Of a DNA stretch of 64,000 nucleotides, positions 44,822-57,589 are shown in pieces. A program made the position numbers and the translations under genes. Numbering within the stretch: position 1 is the first letter of the stretch; the number at the start of each line of letters is the position of its first letter. The stretch covers positions 124,001-188,000 of the forward strand of contig MCFE01000032.1 in the NCBI GenBank assembly GCA_002104905.1. The letters are read 5' to 3'. The notes beneath the pieces were generated by a model. The model did not search any database and had not been told where the DNA came from. It saw nothing but the letters and a program-made list of their open reading frames with translations. The stretch is from Basidiobolus meristosporus CBS 931.73. Taxonomy: Eukaryota; Basidiobolomycota; Basidiobolomycetes; Basidiobolales; Basidiobolaceae.

Positions 44822-46565
44822 GGTAATGAGCCCCAAGCTGTCACTCTCTGCAGTGTCTGCTACTGCTATTACTGGAATTCTTCCCTCTGCTGAAAAGTTG
44901 GATGGATCTAACTACTAAGTGTGGAATGTGAAGATGAAGCTGCTGCCACAAGAAAGAGGCCTTTGGGATATTGTCATGGGAGAAGAATGCCCTACTAAAA
45001 GCATGGGAGAGGAAGCCTTAAAGTACGCAGAAAGAAGGAACAAAGAGCCTTTAACTATAGGTGCCTTAATGTTAGAGAAATATTACTAATTCAATGCTCA
45101 AGAGCAAAAATGGCAAAGAATGCCTGGAAGGCATTAGAAGACACCTACCAGTGATGTTCAGCTGCTAAGAAAATGTATCTTAGACAAAAATTATTTACTA
45201 CAAAGATGCTGCCAGGAGAAGAAATGAAAATTGATTTAGCAGAATTACCCTGCTGGTGGATGAGATGGAGTCTATGGGCATACCAACTACTGATGAGGGT
45301 GTGAGAGTAACCATCCTGAATAGCCTGATAGGCAAGTTTCAGGGCCTTGTATCAGCCCTAGAGTCCAGAACTGAAGATTTAACCTTAAATTACAAGTATG
45401 GCAAGGCTCCTGGATGAAAAATTAAGAAAATCAAGTGCCAATAAGAAGGAAGAAGAAAATGCTTTAATAAGCAATAGTAACAAACAAAGGAGGTACCCAA
45501 GACCTTACAAAGGCAACAGCAACCTGTTTTGCAAATACTGCAAAAGGAAAGGACATACATCAGACCAGTATCTCAAAAGGAGAGATAATCAGCAAAAGAA
45601 GCCTGAAAATGGAAATGCTGCAACAACTGAAGATAGACTATTCATATCTGCACTAAATGTGACCACAACCAAGGATTCTCAGACATGGTACATTGACTCT
45701 GGAGCACCTCAGCACTTTACACACCAAAAAGAACTTTTTATCCAATACCAAGAAATTTCAATTAAGAAGGTTTTCATGGGTGACAATAGAACACTTGATG
45801 CAGTGGGAGAAGGAACTATCCAAGTAAGCCTTAGAAGCAGTGAAGGAAGCCATACACTGACCTTTAAAGAAGTACTCTATGTACCAGCAATAGCCAAGAA
45901 CCTACTCTGTAAGCAAGGCCACTGCAGAAGTACTCAGTCTCAGCTTTTACAATTCTGAATGCAAGATCACTGATTCAAATGGTGCCCATATTGCTTTGGG
46001 TATCAGAGATTAGAATCTATACCAGTATACTTATATTCCATCATATCTGGAAGCTAATATAAGTAAGTTAAATGAAGAAACAACAATGCTCTGGCACAGG
46101 AGATTTGGGCACATCAATTTTGATTATTTATGCAAAATGATCAAAGATCTGCTAGTTTCCAGAGTAAGAATTGATCCCCCAGCTAATTTGGAGCACTGTG
46201 AAGCCTGCATATATGGGAAATAAGCCAGACAACTGTTCAAGAGCTCTGGGTTAATCAAAACTAAGAAAAAATCAGATCTAATTCCCTCAGATCTGTGTGG
46301 ACCTATGCAAAATTTATCCTTAGGCAGGATGAAATATTGAATCACCTTTATTGATGATTTTAAAAGATACATGTGGGTCTACTTCATGGAGAGCAAGGAG
46401 GAGGCTCTGTCTAAGCTCAGGGTGTTTAATGCCATGGCGGAGGGAGAAGCTGGTGAAAAAATCAAGAAAATATGCTCTGACAATGTTGGAGTATATACCT
46501 CAAAACTATTCATCCACTTCTGCAAAATTCATGGGATAAAGCATGACACTACCGTACCATACTCA
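44472..46565 (+). mobile_element. Copia copy E1: decayed 5' part (LTR, gag, protease, integrase start)
   Basis: Left LTR 44472-44821 with a damaged TG/CA edge, then a PBS-like GGTAATGAGCCCC whose ATG opens gag. Gag, a zinc knuckle C-x2-C-x4-H-x4-D/C type (CKYCKRKGHTSDQY, last Cys lost), the protease motif DSGA, the HHCC zinc region and the start of the integrase core can be followed with several frameshifts and stops. It ends abruptly at about 46565, inside the integrase, where Ty3/gypsy sequence begins. At the conserved gag position after KKMYLR this copy has CAA (Gln), where the other two copies have TGA. Confidence 0.88.
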
Positions 46566-46752
46566 CTTGTCAGGATCAAGCCTGGCAATGAATGGAAAAC
46601 TGCCTTCAGAACAAGATATGGTCACTTTGAGTATAAAGTTACGCCATTTGGCCTCACAAATGCCCCAGCTGTCTTTCAACACCGGATGAATAACATATCC
46701 TGGGAGTACCTTGACCAATTTTTGGTTATCTACCTTGATGATACCCTAATCT
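46566..46752 (+). mobile_element. Ty3/gypsy reverse transcriptase fragment
   Basis: A frame encoding the gypsy RT core: [21 protein letters not shown]-type segment, [11 protein letters not shown] and the catalytic YLDD box (IYLDDTLIL). It is fused directly to the copia integrase of E1 upstream and stops where the reverse-oriented copia E2 begins. Probably the left part of the gypsy element whose integrase lies at 51377-52301, with the RNase H part missing. Confidence 0.85.
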
Positions 46753-47101
46753 TGTTGTAAGAGTCTTGGAGATATTGGAAGTGATTGTGAGGACAAGTAG
46801 ATTATGTGGTTTTCACTTAATGATTTATTGAATGTAAAAGTAGTATTTATACTTTTACCTGGTCTTGGCATTACAAACATGTAGAATAGGCTAAGGAAGG
46901 TCCCAAGAACATGTGTGCAAAGTTTGGGGCTGTTTGGACAACTTTGAGAATTTTCATGTTCTGGGTACCTGGTGTTTTGGCAAAAATATTCTAAGTAAAT
47001 CCCGACAAGGAATTTGGTCAGTATTCTCTAGGATTTGAAGATAATGATCTAAGTGACTAAGTTAGGTGAATATTTAGGTGGAAATACAAATTTTTACAAC
47101 A
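46753..47101 (-). repeat. 3' LTR of copia E2
   Basis: 349 bp with TGTTGTAA / TTACAACA inverted ends; differs from its partner at 51088 by more than ten substitutions, so the insertion is not recent. Confidence 0.92.
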
Positions 47102-47112
47102 CTCCCACTCAG

Positions 47113-50100
47113 CTAAATGCTCATACTGACTAGTCCTAATTTTGACCTAAGATATTCAAACTTGTCTCTAGCTAATGGTTTGGTAAATAGGTGTGCAATC
47201 ATTTCATCTGTAGGACAGTAAGCTAAGCTAACTAAGTTATTCTCTATAGCTTCACATATGAAATGATATCTAATATCTATGTGCTTGGTTCTAGCATGAA
47301 AAGTTGGATTTCTACCTAATTGTATACATCCTTGATTATCTTGAAATAAAGTAATAGGCGTTTTTTGACATAGGCCTAAATCTGTAAACAGCTTTCTTAA
47401 CCTCATTGCTTCTTTTGTAGCTTCACAGGCTGCCATATACTCTGCTTCTGTGGTAGAAAGTGCTACGGTTGGTTGCTTTCTTGAATTCCATGAAATTGCT
47501 CCTTGACAGTAAAGAAAGGTGTATCCTGTGGTGGATCTTCTGTCATCTAAATTTTGTTCCCAATCTGCATCAGAGTATCCCACAAGATCCTGTTCTGAAT
47601 CCTTATAAGTGTATCTTAAGCAGATATCAGCAGTTCCTTTTAGGTATCTAAATATCCGCTTAACTGCTGCAACATGATCAGATCCATAGTTCTGATTATG
47701 TTGGCTGACAACTCTCACTGAATATGAGATATCTGGACGTGTTCCTAGCATGATATACATCAGACTGCTGACCATAGATTGATAAGGAAAGTCAGGGCTT
47801 CCAGATGGCACCAAGCTCTCTTGATTTGGTTGAGTTTTGGACCAAGTTAAGGTTTGTCTACATTGGGGTAACTGCCGGTTTACAGTCTTCCATTTGGTAC
47901 TTCTTTAGTATATCTTGAATATACTTGGATTGACTTAGGGTGATAGTCTGGGTACTTCTGTCTAAGGAGAACTTAATCCCTAAGTAGTAACTAAGTTCTC
48001 ATAGATCGGACATCTTGAACTCCTTAGATAGGCTGGATTTAGTCTCTTCCAATGTTTCTAGGCTATTGGTGGCTATAGTAAGATCATCCACATATAGAGC
48101 TAATAGAACTGGATTTGCTCTATCTGGCTTATAGTATATACTATAGTCAGCATTAGTCCTTTTAAAACTCAAAGATTCCAAATAAAAATCTATCTTGCAA
48201 TTCCAGGCTCTTGGTGATTGTTTGAGACCATATAGTGACTTTTTAAGCTTGCAGACCAAATGGGAGTTATCTTGGTCAACAAACCCATCAGGCTGGTCCA
48301 TATACACATCCTCATCAAGTTCTCCATTCAAAAATGCAGTATTTACATCCATTCAATGAATAAAGAACTTGTATTTGGCTGCAATAGCCAATATTAATCT
48401 GATGGAATTAAACTTGGCTACCGGTGCAAAGGTCTCAGTAGAGTCAAGTCCTTTTGTTTGAGAGTATCCTTTGGCTACAAGTCTTGCTTTGTATCTTTCA
48501 ATTGTACCATCAGCCTTGTATTTTGTCTTGAAGACCCATCTGCATCCAATTGATTTTTGGTTGATTGGTAATTTAACCAAATCTCAAGTCTGATTTTCCA
48601 TTAGGGCCTGATATTCCTCAGTCATTGCAGATCTCCAAAACTTTGTCTGAGGGCTATTTAGGGCCTCTTTTACAGTCTGGGGTTCATCAATATGGACTAA
48701 TTAGGCATAGGCTAAGTTTGTACCTTCATTGATATAGTAATTTGGGCTATTTCTTGTCCAATTGGATCTCCGGGCATTTGGTACTGGAATGATCACTTCT
48801 GGGATATTCCTGGGCACTGATTCTGGCTGAACTACGGTTTTAGAGTTCTCTGGAGTGAAAAAATTCTCATTGTTTTGCTCTGATTCAATCCTGACAATTG
48901 GTGGACTTGAGATCAAATTTTAGTCATCATCTGATGTCATTTTTTGTGAAAATTTTAAATTTTCATAAATAACACATCCCTGGACTTGATCAGCTTCTTT
49001 GCTTTGGTATTGTAGAGTCTGTATGCCTTACTCTCATTGCAGTAGCCCAAAAATATGCATTTTACACTTTTTGGCCCAAATTTTGACTGATTTCCGGCCA
49101 GTTTTTTGGCATATGCTGTACACCCAAATATGCTTAGATGTTCTGCACTTGGTCTGTATCCATACCATGCTTCAAATGGAGTAGAATCACAAAGTATTCT
49201 GTTATAACTCCTATTTTTAAGGTATGCAGCTGTGGCAACTGATTCCACCCAAAAATCATAGGATAATTTTTGATCATGGATCATAGATCTTGCCATATCA
49301 ATTATTGACCTGTGAGCACGTTCTGCTACTCCATTTTGCTGTGGGGAGTATGGTACAGTAGTCTCTTGCTTTATCCCATGAATTTTGCAGAAGTGGATGA
49401 AGAGTTTTGAGGTATATTCTCCACCATTGTCAGAGCATATTTTCCTGATTTTTTCACCAGTTTCTCTCTCCACCATGGCTTTAAACTCCTTGAGCTTAGA
49501 CAGAGCTTCTTCCTTTCTCTCCATGTAGTAGACCCATGTGTATCTTGTATACTCATCAATAAAAGTGATTAAATACTTCATCCCATCTAAGGATAAATTT
49601 GTATAGGTCCACACAGATCTGAGTGCATCAGATCTAATTTTTTCTTAGTTTTGATTAACCCAGAGCTCTTGAATGGTTGTCTGGCTTGTTTCCCATATAT
49701 GCAGGCTTCACAGTGCTCCAAATTAGCTGGGGGATCAATTTTCACTCCAGAAATTAGCTGATCTTTGATCATCTTGCGCAAATAATCATCATTGATGTGC
49801 CCAAATCTCCTGTGCCAAAGCATTGGTGCTTCTTCATTTAAGTTACTTATATTGGCTTCCAGATATGATGGAATATAAGTCAACTTGTATAGATTCTGAT
49901 CTCTGATGCCCAAAGCAATATGGGCACCATTTCAATCAGTGATCCTGCATCCAGAATTGTCAAAACTGAAACTGAGTCCTTCTGCCGTGGCCTTGCTTAC
50001 AGAGAGTAGGTTCTTGGCTACTTCTGGTAGATGGAGTACTTCTTTAAAGGTCAGTGTATGGCTTCCTTCACTGCTTCTAAGGTTTACTTGGATCCTTCCT

Positions 50101-51086
50101 TCTCCCACTGCATGAAGTGTCCTATTGTCACCCATGAAAACCTTCTTAATTGGAATTTCTTGATATTGGGTAAAAAGTTCTTTTTGGTGTGTAAAGTGTT
50201 GAGAAGCTCCAGAGTCAATATGCCACATCTGAGAATCCTTGTTTGTGGTCATATTTAGTGCAGATATGAATAGTCTATTTTCAGTTGTTGCAGCATTTCC
50301 ATATTCAGGCTTCTTTTGCTGATAATATCTCTTTTTGAGGCACTAGTCTGATGTGTGTCCTTTCCTTTTGCAGTAGTTGCAAAATAGGTTGCTGTTGCCT
50401 TTGTAGGGTCTTGGGTACCTCCTTTGTTGGCTATCATTGCTTATTAAAGCATTTTCTTCTTCCTTCTTATTGGCGCTTGATTTTCTTAATTCTTCATCCA
50501 GGAGCCTTCCATATACATAATTTAAGGTCAAATCTTCAGTTCTGGACTCTAGGGCTGATACAAGGACCTGAAACTCATCTGTCAGACTATTCAGGATGGT
50601 AACTATCACATCCTCATTAGTAGTTGGTACTCCCACAGGTTCCATCTCATCTACCTGCAGGGTAATTCTGTTAATTTGATTTTTCATTTCTTCTCCTGGC
50701 AGCATCTTTGTAGTAAAGAATTTTCATCTCAGATACATCTTCTTGGCAGCTGAACATGACTGGTCAGTGTCTTCTAATGCTTTCCAGGCATTCTTTGCCG
50801 TTTTTGCTCTTGAGCATTGAATTAGCAATTTGTCCTTGACATTAAGACAAATGCAATTAAAGGCACTTTGTTCTTTCTTCTGGTACTTCGAGGCTTCCTC
50901 TCCCACGTTTTTAGGAGGGCATTCTTCTCCCATGACAGTATCCCAAAGGCCTCTTTCTTGTAGCAGCATCTTCATCTTCACCTTCCACACTTGGTAGTTA
51001 GATCCATCCAACTTTTCAGCAGAGGGAAAAATTCCAGTAATAGCAGTAGTAGACGTTGCAGAGAGTAACAGCTTGTGGCTCACAAC
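47113..51086 (-). pseudogene. Copia E2 gag-pol (degenerate)
   Basis: Minus-strand reading order: gag (51079 to about 50343, with an in-frame TGA at the same place as in E4), zinc knuckle, protease (DSGASQ, about 50200), GAG-pre-integrase HHCC (LWHRRFGHIN..., CEACIYGKQ, about 49830-49680), integrase core (about 49610-48960), linker, RT (LYVDDLTIA, about 48090) and RNase H (47814-47113, ending with LFTKPLA). Stops and shifts separate the blocks, including at 49930, 48700 and 48350. The gag ATG in the PBS is GTG here. Confidence 0.85.
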
Positions 51087-51087
51087 C

Positions 51088-51376
51088 TGTTGTAAGAGTC
51101 TTGGAGATATTGGAAGTGATTGGGAGGACAAGTAGATTATGTGGTTTTCACTTAATGATTTATTGAATGTAAAAGTAGTATTTATACTTTTACCTGATCT
51201 TGGCATTACAAACACGTAGAATAGGTTAAGGAAGGTCCCAAGAACATGTGTGCAAAGTTTAGGGCTGTTTGGACAACTTTGAGAATTTTCATGTTTTGGG
51301 TACCTGGTATTTTGGCAAAAATATTCTAAGTAAATCCCGACAAGGAATTTGGTCAGCATTCTATAGGATATAAAGG
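51088..51376 (-). repeat. 5' LTR of copia E2, truncated
   Basis: Matches the LTR from its PBS-proximal edge but stops after 289 bp; sequence then passes straight into gypsy integrase. Confidence 0.88.
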
Positions 51377-52301
51377 CCTCCAATCCTGTGACACATGTAA
51401 TTGTGCAAAATCTGCTAGACACCAGCCATTTTGACTTCTTCAGCCCTTGCCAATTCCTGACCAGCAATGGAAGTCACTTTCAATGGACTTCATCATCAAC
51501 CTCCCAGAATCCAGCCAATTCAATTCAGTCCTGGTAGTGGCAGATAGACTCACAGAGATGGCTCACATCCTTCCCTGCTCCAAGAATATAGACATCAAGG
51601 AGACTGCCCACCTAGTAATCAAGAGCATTTTCTAGCTCCATGCAATCCCAAGTGACATTGTATCTGATAGAGGACCACAGTTCATACCAACATTCTGAAA
51701 ACATTTCATGCAATATCTTGGTGTGCAAGTCAAGCTCTCAACCACTTTTCATCCCCAGTTGGATGGTCAGACAGAGAGAATTAAGCAGATCCTTGAACAA
51801 TACCTCTGGTGTTATATCACATATCAGCAAGACAACTAGACCCAGCTGCTACCACATGCAGAATTTGCCTACAACAACTCATGTCATAGTGCAACTGGTC
51901 TCACTCCATTCTATGCAAATTATGGTTTTCATCTGCAATTCAATATTCAGATCCCAATAAACCCTATGAGCCTCCCTGCAGCTCAACATACATCAGCAAT
52001 TCTAGAAATCCAAGAAACACTCAAGAGAGAACTATCCTTTGCCCATGAGGGGTACAAGAAGTTTGCAGACAACAAATGGCAGCCTAGCCCCATGCTTAAT
52101 GAAAGTGATTCAGTATGGCTCTTGAGAAGAAACAATGTTACCAGCCACCCTTGTGATAAATTACAGTACAAGAAACTTGGGCCATTCAAGATCAAGAAGA
52201 AACTTAGTCCAATTATATACCCACCACAGTTGCCACCAAGTATGAAGGTTCATGAAACATTCCATGTATCCCTCCTAGAACTATTCCATGAAGCCCTATG
52301 A
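51377..52301 (+). mobile_element. Ty3/gypsy integrase fragment
   Basis: Zinc-finger end (CDTC), then the gypsy integrase core: SLSMDFIINLP, VVADRLTEMAH, the IVSDRGPQF-type block, HPQLDGQTERI and YNNSCHSATGLTPFY, followed by the C-terminal part ending LGPFKIKKKLS and HVSLLELF. Several in-frame stops. Together with 46566-46752 it represents one gypsy element disrupted by copia E2. Confidence 0.88.
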
Positions 52302-54643
52302 AAAATTATTTTAATGTTCTATCAAAAGGCTGTCAAAAATTTAAAGTCCTCTGACTAAGAGGTACTAATCCTGTCAGGACACTGTCCATAGACTGTTGAA
52401 AAATAATTGCACCCCAGATTTTACAAAAAACTTGGCCAAACTTTTCATCACAACAATATATAAGTGGCTTTTGATTGGTACCCTGCCAATTTGCTCACTT
52501 TCTGATCCAGAACACTCTATCACCTCCTATGTTTGTGTTCATTCATTGGCTATTGCCTTTTTTTCACACTCCTTACTTCCTGACTCAACCATTTATCTTA
52601 CTTTGCATGTGTACAAATTGATTTATTTCTGTTGAAGCTTTTATTGTACCTGAATTACCAATTATATTGACCTACACAAGTCCCTATACCCTACACTAAC
52701 ATTAGGTGGAGCCCCACACTCAACAAGTAACTCCATTAAAATCACCACCTAATAAGTATTTCTGCTGTAATACTCTGGTTTCACAACTTTGGCAAGAACC
52801 CAACAACTTTATGCCACTGTTCATTCATTGGTTCCCACATGTCCTGGTCTTAAGCTGGCACTGCAAGGTCTATCACCTCATCTGCCAGTCCTTGCAATAA
52901 ATCCCTGCAATATACAAGTGCATTTTCTTGAGCACTGCTCTTGAAGAGGTTTTGCAACCTCTTGGTACGCCCATTAATGTTCCAACATTCCAATGAAGGC
53001 ATTGTGATAGTCTTTAGAGTTCTTGATGTTGTAGCCTTGTCTGTCAGTAGGATCTCCACTCTGTCAACAATGGAAGACATAGAGGCTGTGGTAGATAAAT
53101 TGCCTTTTTCTGCAAACTCATCTACCTTGCTGGAGTGTAGCTCCACTGGCTGTGCTTTCAACTCTTGTGAAAACTGCTGCTTTCTTGTAGGTAATTCCTC
53201 TTGGGTATGATGGGATTTAGTCTGTTCTGGGATTGCGGCATAAATTGGCAAGAACTGCAGCTTTTTTGCATGCTTCCCTGTCTCAGGCTTGGGTAGACTT
53301 CCTTCCCTTTACCCATTCCTTTGTCACTGCCAGGTCTTTTGCTGCTACTTTGTCTGAGTGCTTCTTGTAATGAACTACATGTCCTCCTAGATAAATTCTG
53401 CTATGATGCATCTGTTTTAGCCTGCTTGTCCCTTGCTGGCACTCTTCAGGCAACCTGATGTTTCTTCCCCACTTGTTTTGAGCTCTCAACTGTAGCTGAG
53501 ATGGGCTCCTGTAAAAGCCACTGGTTTTTACCACTGCCAGGTCCTACACTGCTACTCTGACTGAGTGCTTCTTGATTGGCACTACACTTTTTCCTTGATA
53601 AATGTAGTGCTGGTGCATCTGTGTCTACCTGTTTGTCACTAATTGGGACTCATCCAGCTACCTGACATCTCTTTGATGCTTGTCTGGAGCTTTCAGCCCT
53701 GCTTGCAACAGGCTCTTGAGGAAGCCACTGGTTTTAAGCCATGGCACCCTTGTTCTTCTGCCTTTGATATTTCTGCTATTCTTAAGACACTTTCTTAGCA
53801 TACCAATGAAGGTCCAAAAAACTGTTTGCCTGTTCAAATCCAGGATAATGCTCATAGAACAAGTCAAGTGCATTCTTCTTGGCTTCAAGTTCCTGATGGT
53901 CACATGGTATCCAACACTTCTCAGGTGTTTTGTATGTGGGGTGTTCATTGGGTGCAATAGCCTCTGGTAAAAGCTTGCTAGAATACTTGGGTTCTGTCTC
54001 TAATCTGATGTGATGGGAATAAAGCCACAAGCTTGTCAAGGGAAAGCTTTTGAGCTACAATCCCCAACTTAGTTGGCATCTCAACAAAAGTATGTGCTGG
54101 GTTCAGCATCCTTTGAGATGATAATGAACTAAAGCTTCCAAGGTCAAAACAACTCTAAACTCCACCAGCAGGGACTTGATAAGAATGCAGCTCTGGTCAA
54201 TAATTACAAAGACAGAAAAGTATCTTTGCCTGTACAAGAACAAACTTGCAAAAGAATCAAATATAACAAAAGATACCTACTCTGAGTATTCCTCACAAGT
54301 AGTGCCTCCAAGGTTGGTTGGCTGTCAGCAAGGTTTTCTGGGAGTGTCTGATGGCCAGGGGTTAGAGGTTCAGGTAGCAGCAGGTAGCAGTGATCACACT
54401 AACTAAAAAGTTGGTATATTGATAAAAGGGATGATGATTTATTGTTGAGGGAGTGCCTCCCTTATATACTTTTCTCACTGGCTAAGTGATTACTAATCAT
54501 GGTGTTCCAGAAGGTTCCATCTTACCACAGAGAGAATGTACAGATGTCAGCATGCAATTGCAGCAAAGTTGGCAAGCTATAAGCCATTGGCTGCAATATA
54601 GAATCAATTGGAAACTGGAGGTACTTAAGATAGAGGGTATCTA
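52302..54643. other. Degenerate repeat-derived region
   Basis: No host gene recognised. Minus-strand frames of 80-130 codons occur at 52850-53251, 53283-53534, 53658-53957 and 53782-54039, with no family I know. They look like remnants of one coding region because the modules at 53319-53737 repeat at the peptide level. Confidence 0.4.
53319..53737 (-). repeat. Two tandem ~210-bp coding-like modules
   Basis: Read on the minus strand, each module starts KTSGF and ends with KKHS-x2-VA-x2-DLAV after about 70 codons, with matching MHQ/MHH-x2-Y(I/L) in between. One keeps an open frame; the other has stops. DNA similarity is clear but diverged. Origin unknown. Confidence 0.6.
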
Positions 54644-55399
54644 TTGGAGAAAAAGCTTTCCACTGGGAGCAATGCATTGCTTTTAAACAATATTCTTACA
54701 CTAATGACCAAGTTGTACATGGGGCATTTAAAGTTAAATGAGCCCTTCAAGATACTGGAGAAGCTTAAGAGAATTGGCAAGATATTACAGAGTATCAGTT
54801 ACCCTAAGTACTTCTCACAGGTTCCAATTAATATCCATATCCATATACAACAATACAAATACAAAGACTGGATGAGCTGGATTAATAATTATGCAAGTGG
54901 TGTTCTGAAGCCATTCCTACCAAAAATACATTGGAAGCATTGGGATTCATATCTGGACATTGTAGGGATATTTATCCTGAAGTGGATCACCAATGCCAAC
55001 TTGACACATCTACAGCTGTTGTGTGATGAGTTTGTAATGGGATTTAAGCAGCTATACTACAAACATAAAGCTGAACACATAGATGTCTGCCGCTTGTGTA
55101 TCCATTCTCTACTCCATCTTGCTTGGTATATGGAGAATATTGGGCCTTTCTTCACCTTTTGGAAGTTTCCTATGGTGCAGATGTGTTGGGAGATAGGAAG
55201 ACAAGTCAAGTTGCAGGTACTACCATATCCCAATCTCATCAAGAATATTACCTTCAAGTCTGTCATGGATGTGATTAGTAGGCACATGGAGGACAGCCAG
55301 GCCAAGTTGGAAAATATTGAGGACAGATGTGCACATGGAGACACCCATTCCTATGGCAACAAGAAGCTAAGCAGCCCCAATGCATGGATAATTTGTTAA
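54644..55399 (+). pseudogene. CACTA/EnSpm-like transposase fragment
   Basis: A 251-codon frame resembling the C-terminal domain of CACTA (EnSpm)-type transposases of fungi: CRLCIHSLLHLAWYMENIGP, then FPMVQMCWEIG, at the spacing of the conserved 'IH.LLH...GP...FPMER..G' block. No terminal repeats or DDE core identified. A second partial copy of its 3' part follows at 55545-55690. Confidence 0.45.
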
Positions 55400-55544
55400 G
55401 TAATGCAAAGTTGGGTTAGGTGCTGCAAGCAACTAATTTTATTAGGAAAATTCTACCAAGATATGCCAGATTTCTCATGGTCACAAGCCAACGTCTACAC
55501 CATTCAATATAGAATTCACACAAACAAGAGCCAGAGTGCCCCAA

Positions 55545-55690
55545 TGGAAAAAACAGTCAAGTTGCAGATGCTACCATATTTCAATCTCATCAATAATATT
55601 ACCTTTGAGTCTGTTACGGATGTGTTGAATTGGTTCATGTAGGACAGCTAGAAAGTGCTGGAAAATAGAGAGGACAGATGTGCATATGGA
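55545..55690 (+). repeat. Partial duplicate of the CACTA-like 3' segment
   Basis: Repeats the segment encoding VKLQ-LPY-NLI-NITF-SV-DV, seen first at about 55204-55345, then joins copia sequence at about 55716. Confidence 0.6.
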
Positions 55691-56454
55691 TTTACTGATG
55701 CCTTTGGCATTGAGAAGCTAATGGAAGACTGTAAACCAGCAGCTACCCCAATGGAGACAAACCTTAACTTGGTTAAAACTCAATCAAATCAGGAGTGCTT
55801 AGTGCCATATGAAAGCCCTGAATTTCCTTATCAATCTATGGTTAGCAGTCTGCTATATATCATGCTTGGACATGTCCAGATATCTCATATTCAGTGGGAG
55901 TTATCAGCCAGCATAATCTGAGCTATGGATCTGATCATGTTGCAGCAGTTAAGTGAACTTTTAAATACCTAAAAGAAACTGCTGATATCTGCTTAAGATA
56001 CACTTATAAGGATTTAGAACAGGATCTTGTGGGATACTCTGATACCAGTTGGGGACAAAACTTTGAACACAGAAGATCACCACAGGAAACACATTTCTTA
56101 ACTGTAAAGGAGCAGTTTCAAGGAATTCAAGAAAGCAACAAACCATAGTACTTTCTACAATAGAGGCAGAATATATGGCAGCCTATGAAGTTACAAAAGA
56201 ACCACTGTGGCTAAGGAAGCTTTCTAAAGATTCTGGCTTATGTTAAGTACACCTACTGCTCTATTTCAAGATATCCAAGAATGCATACAATTAGGTAGAA
56301 ATCAAACTTTCATGTTAGAACTAAGCACATAGATATTAGACATCATTTCATACATGAAGCCATAAAGATCTACTTAGCTAACTTAGCCTACAGTCCTACA
56401 GATGAAATGATTGCAGACATACTTACCAACCATTAGATAGAGACAAGTGTGAAT

Positions 56455-57187
56455 AGACTTGTTCTGTTGGATAGTGCCACATTGAGCCATGAGTGCCAAA
56501 TGATGCCATAGCGTGCCAGGGAGGCCAAGTGAGCCTAAGCTTGGCCACAGAGTGTGAAACATAGCTCTTCATCTTCATGCAGATCAGCCCCTGTGTTTCA
56601 CCCATTGTGTTGGAGAAAATCCGTTTTTTGACCTTTTTTTTGGATCAATGTAGTGCATGATGTGTAAGAGCACAGAAGAATTGAAGACATGCACCTGGTA
56701 CTCAATACCCATGGCACTCTGAATCTAGCTCCTGTAGCTTGTATCATGTCACAAAAATGAATGGCACTCTCTTGGTCCACTGGTACTATCTAGCACTATA
56801 AGTGCTTTATATAGGTCTTACTTTAGGGCTAATATTTAAATATAGTGCCAGATAGTACCAGTGGACCAAGAGAGTGCCATTCATTTATGTGACATGATAC
56901 AAGCTACAGGAGCTAGATTCAGAGTGCCATGTGTATTGAGTACCAGATGCATGTCTTCAGTCCTTCTGTCCTCTCACACATCTTGCACAACACTGATCCA
57001 AATAAAAAGGTCAAAAAATGGATTTTCTCCAATACAAAGGGTGAAACACAGGGGCTGCTTTGCATGAAGATGCAGAGCTATGTTTCATACTCTGGGGCAA
57101 AGTTTAGGTCTGCTATGCCTCTCTGGCATGCAATGGCACTATTTGGCACTCATGGCTCAATGTGGCACTATCCAACGGAACAAGTCT
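56455..57187. mobile_element. Foldback element F1 (long inverted arms, 3-bp target duplication)
   Basis: 733 bp starting AGACTTGTTC and ending GAACAAGTCT; almost all of it is two inverted arms of about 335 bp around a loop of about 60 bp. It is flanked by AAT on both sides; removing it restores the copia reading seen in E4 (GAATATCTTAG). It has no coding capacity. Many copies of the motif TGGCACT and its complement lie in the arms, as expected for subterminal transposase sites. Confidence 0.88.
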
Positions 57188-57241
57188 AATATCTTAGATC
57201 AAAATTGGGACCAGTCAGTATGAGCATTTAGTTAAGTGGGA

Positions 57242-57589
57242 TGTTGTAAAATTTGTAATTCCACCTTGATATTCACCTGACTTGATCACTTAGATTATTA
57301 CCATCAAATCTCAGAGAACATGACCAAAATCCTTGTAAGGAGTTACTTGGAATATTTTCACCAAAATATCAGATACCCAGAACATGAAAATTCTCAAAGT
57401 TGCTCAAGCAGCCCCAATCTTTGCACACATGTTCTTGGGAACCTTCCTAAGCCTACTGCACATGTTTGTTATTCCAATACTATGTAAAAGTGCACATGTT
57501 ACGCTTACATTCAATGAATTATTAGGTGAAAACTACATAATCTACTTGTTCTGCTAATCCCTTCCAGTATCTCCAAGACTCCTACAACA
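57242..57589 (+). repeat. 3' LTR of copia E3
   Basis: 348 bp, begins TGTTGTAAAATTTG, ends CCTACAACA; diverged from the others. Confidence 0.88.

Larger units (their letters stand above)
46753..51376 (-). mobile_element. Copia copy E2 (reverse strand, outer end of 5' LTR deleted)
   Basis: 3' LTR at 46753-47101 (349 bp, intact edges) and 5' LTR at 51088-51376, lacking its outer 60 bp. Between them, read on the minus strand: PBS, gag, zinc knuckle (CNYCKRKGHTSD), protease DSGA, HHCC and integrase core, RT and RNase H. It lies between two gypsy fragments. The lost LTR end plus the missing gypsy RNase H indicate a deletion at the right junction. There are several frame breaks, so it is not autonomous. 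Confidence 0.9.
55716..57589 (+). mobile_element. Copia copy E3: 3' fragment with LTR, interrupted by foldback F1
   Basis: Begins within the RT/RNase H part (MEDCKPAATPMETNLNLVKT) and continues, heavily decayed, through RNase H to the region of the pol stop. Foldback element F1 (56455-57187) is inserted there. The 3' LTR follows at 57242-57589. Confidence 0.85.
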
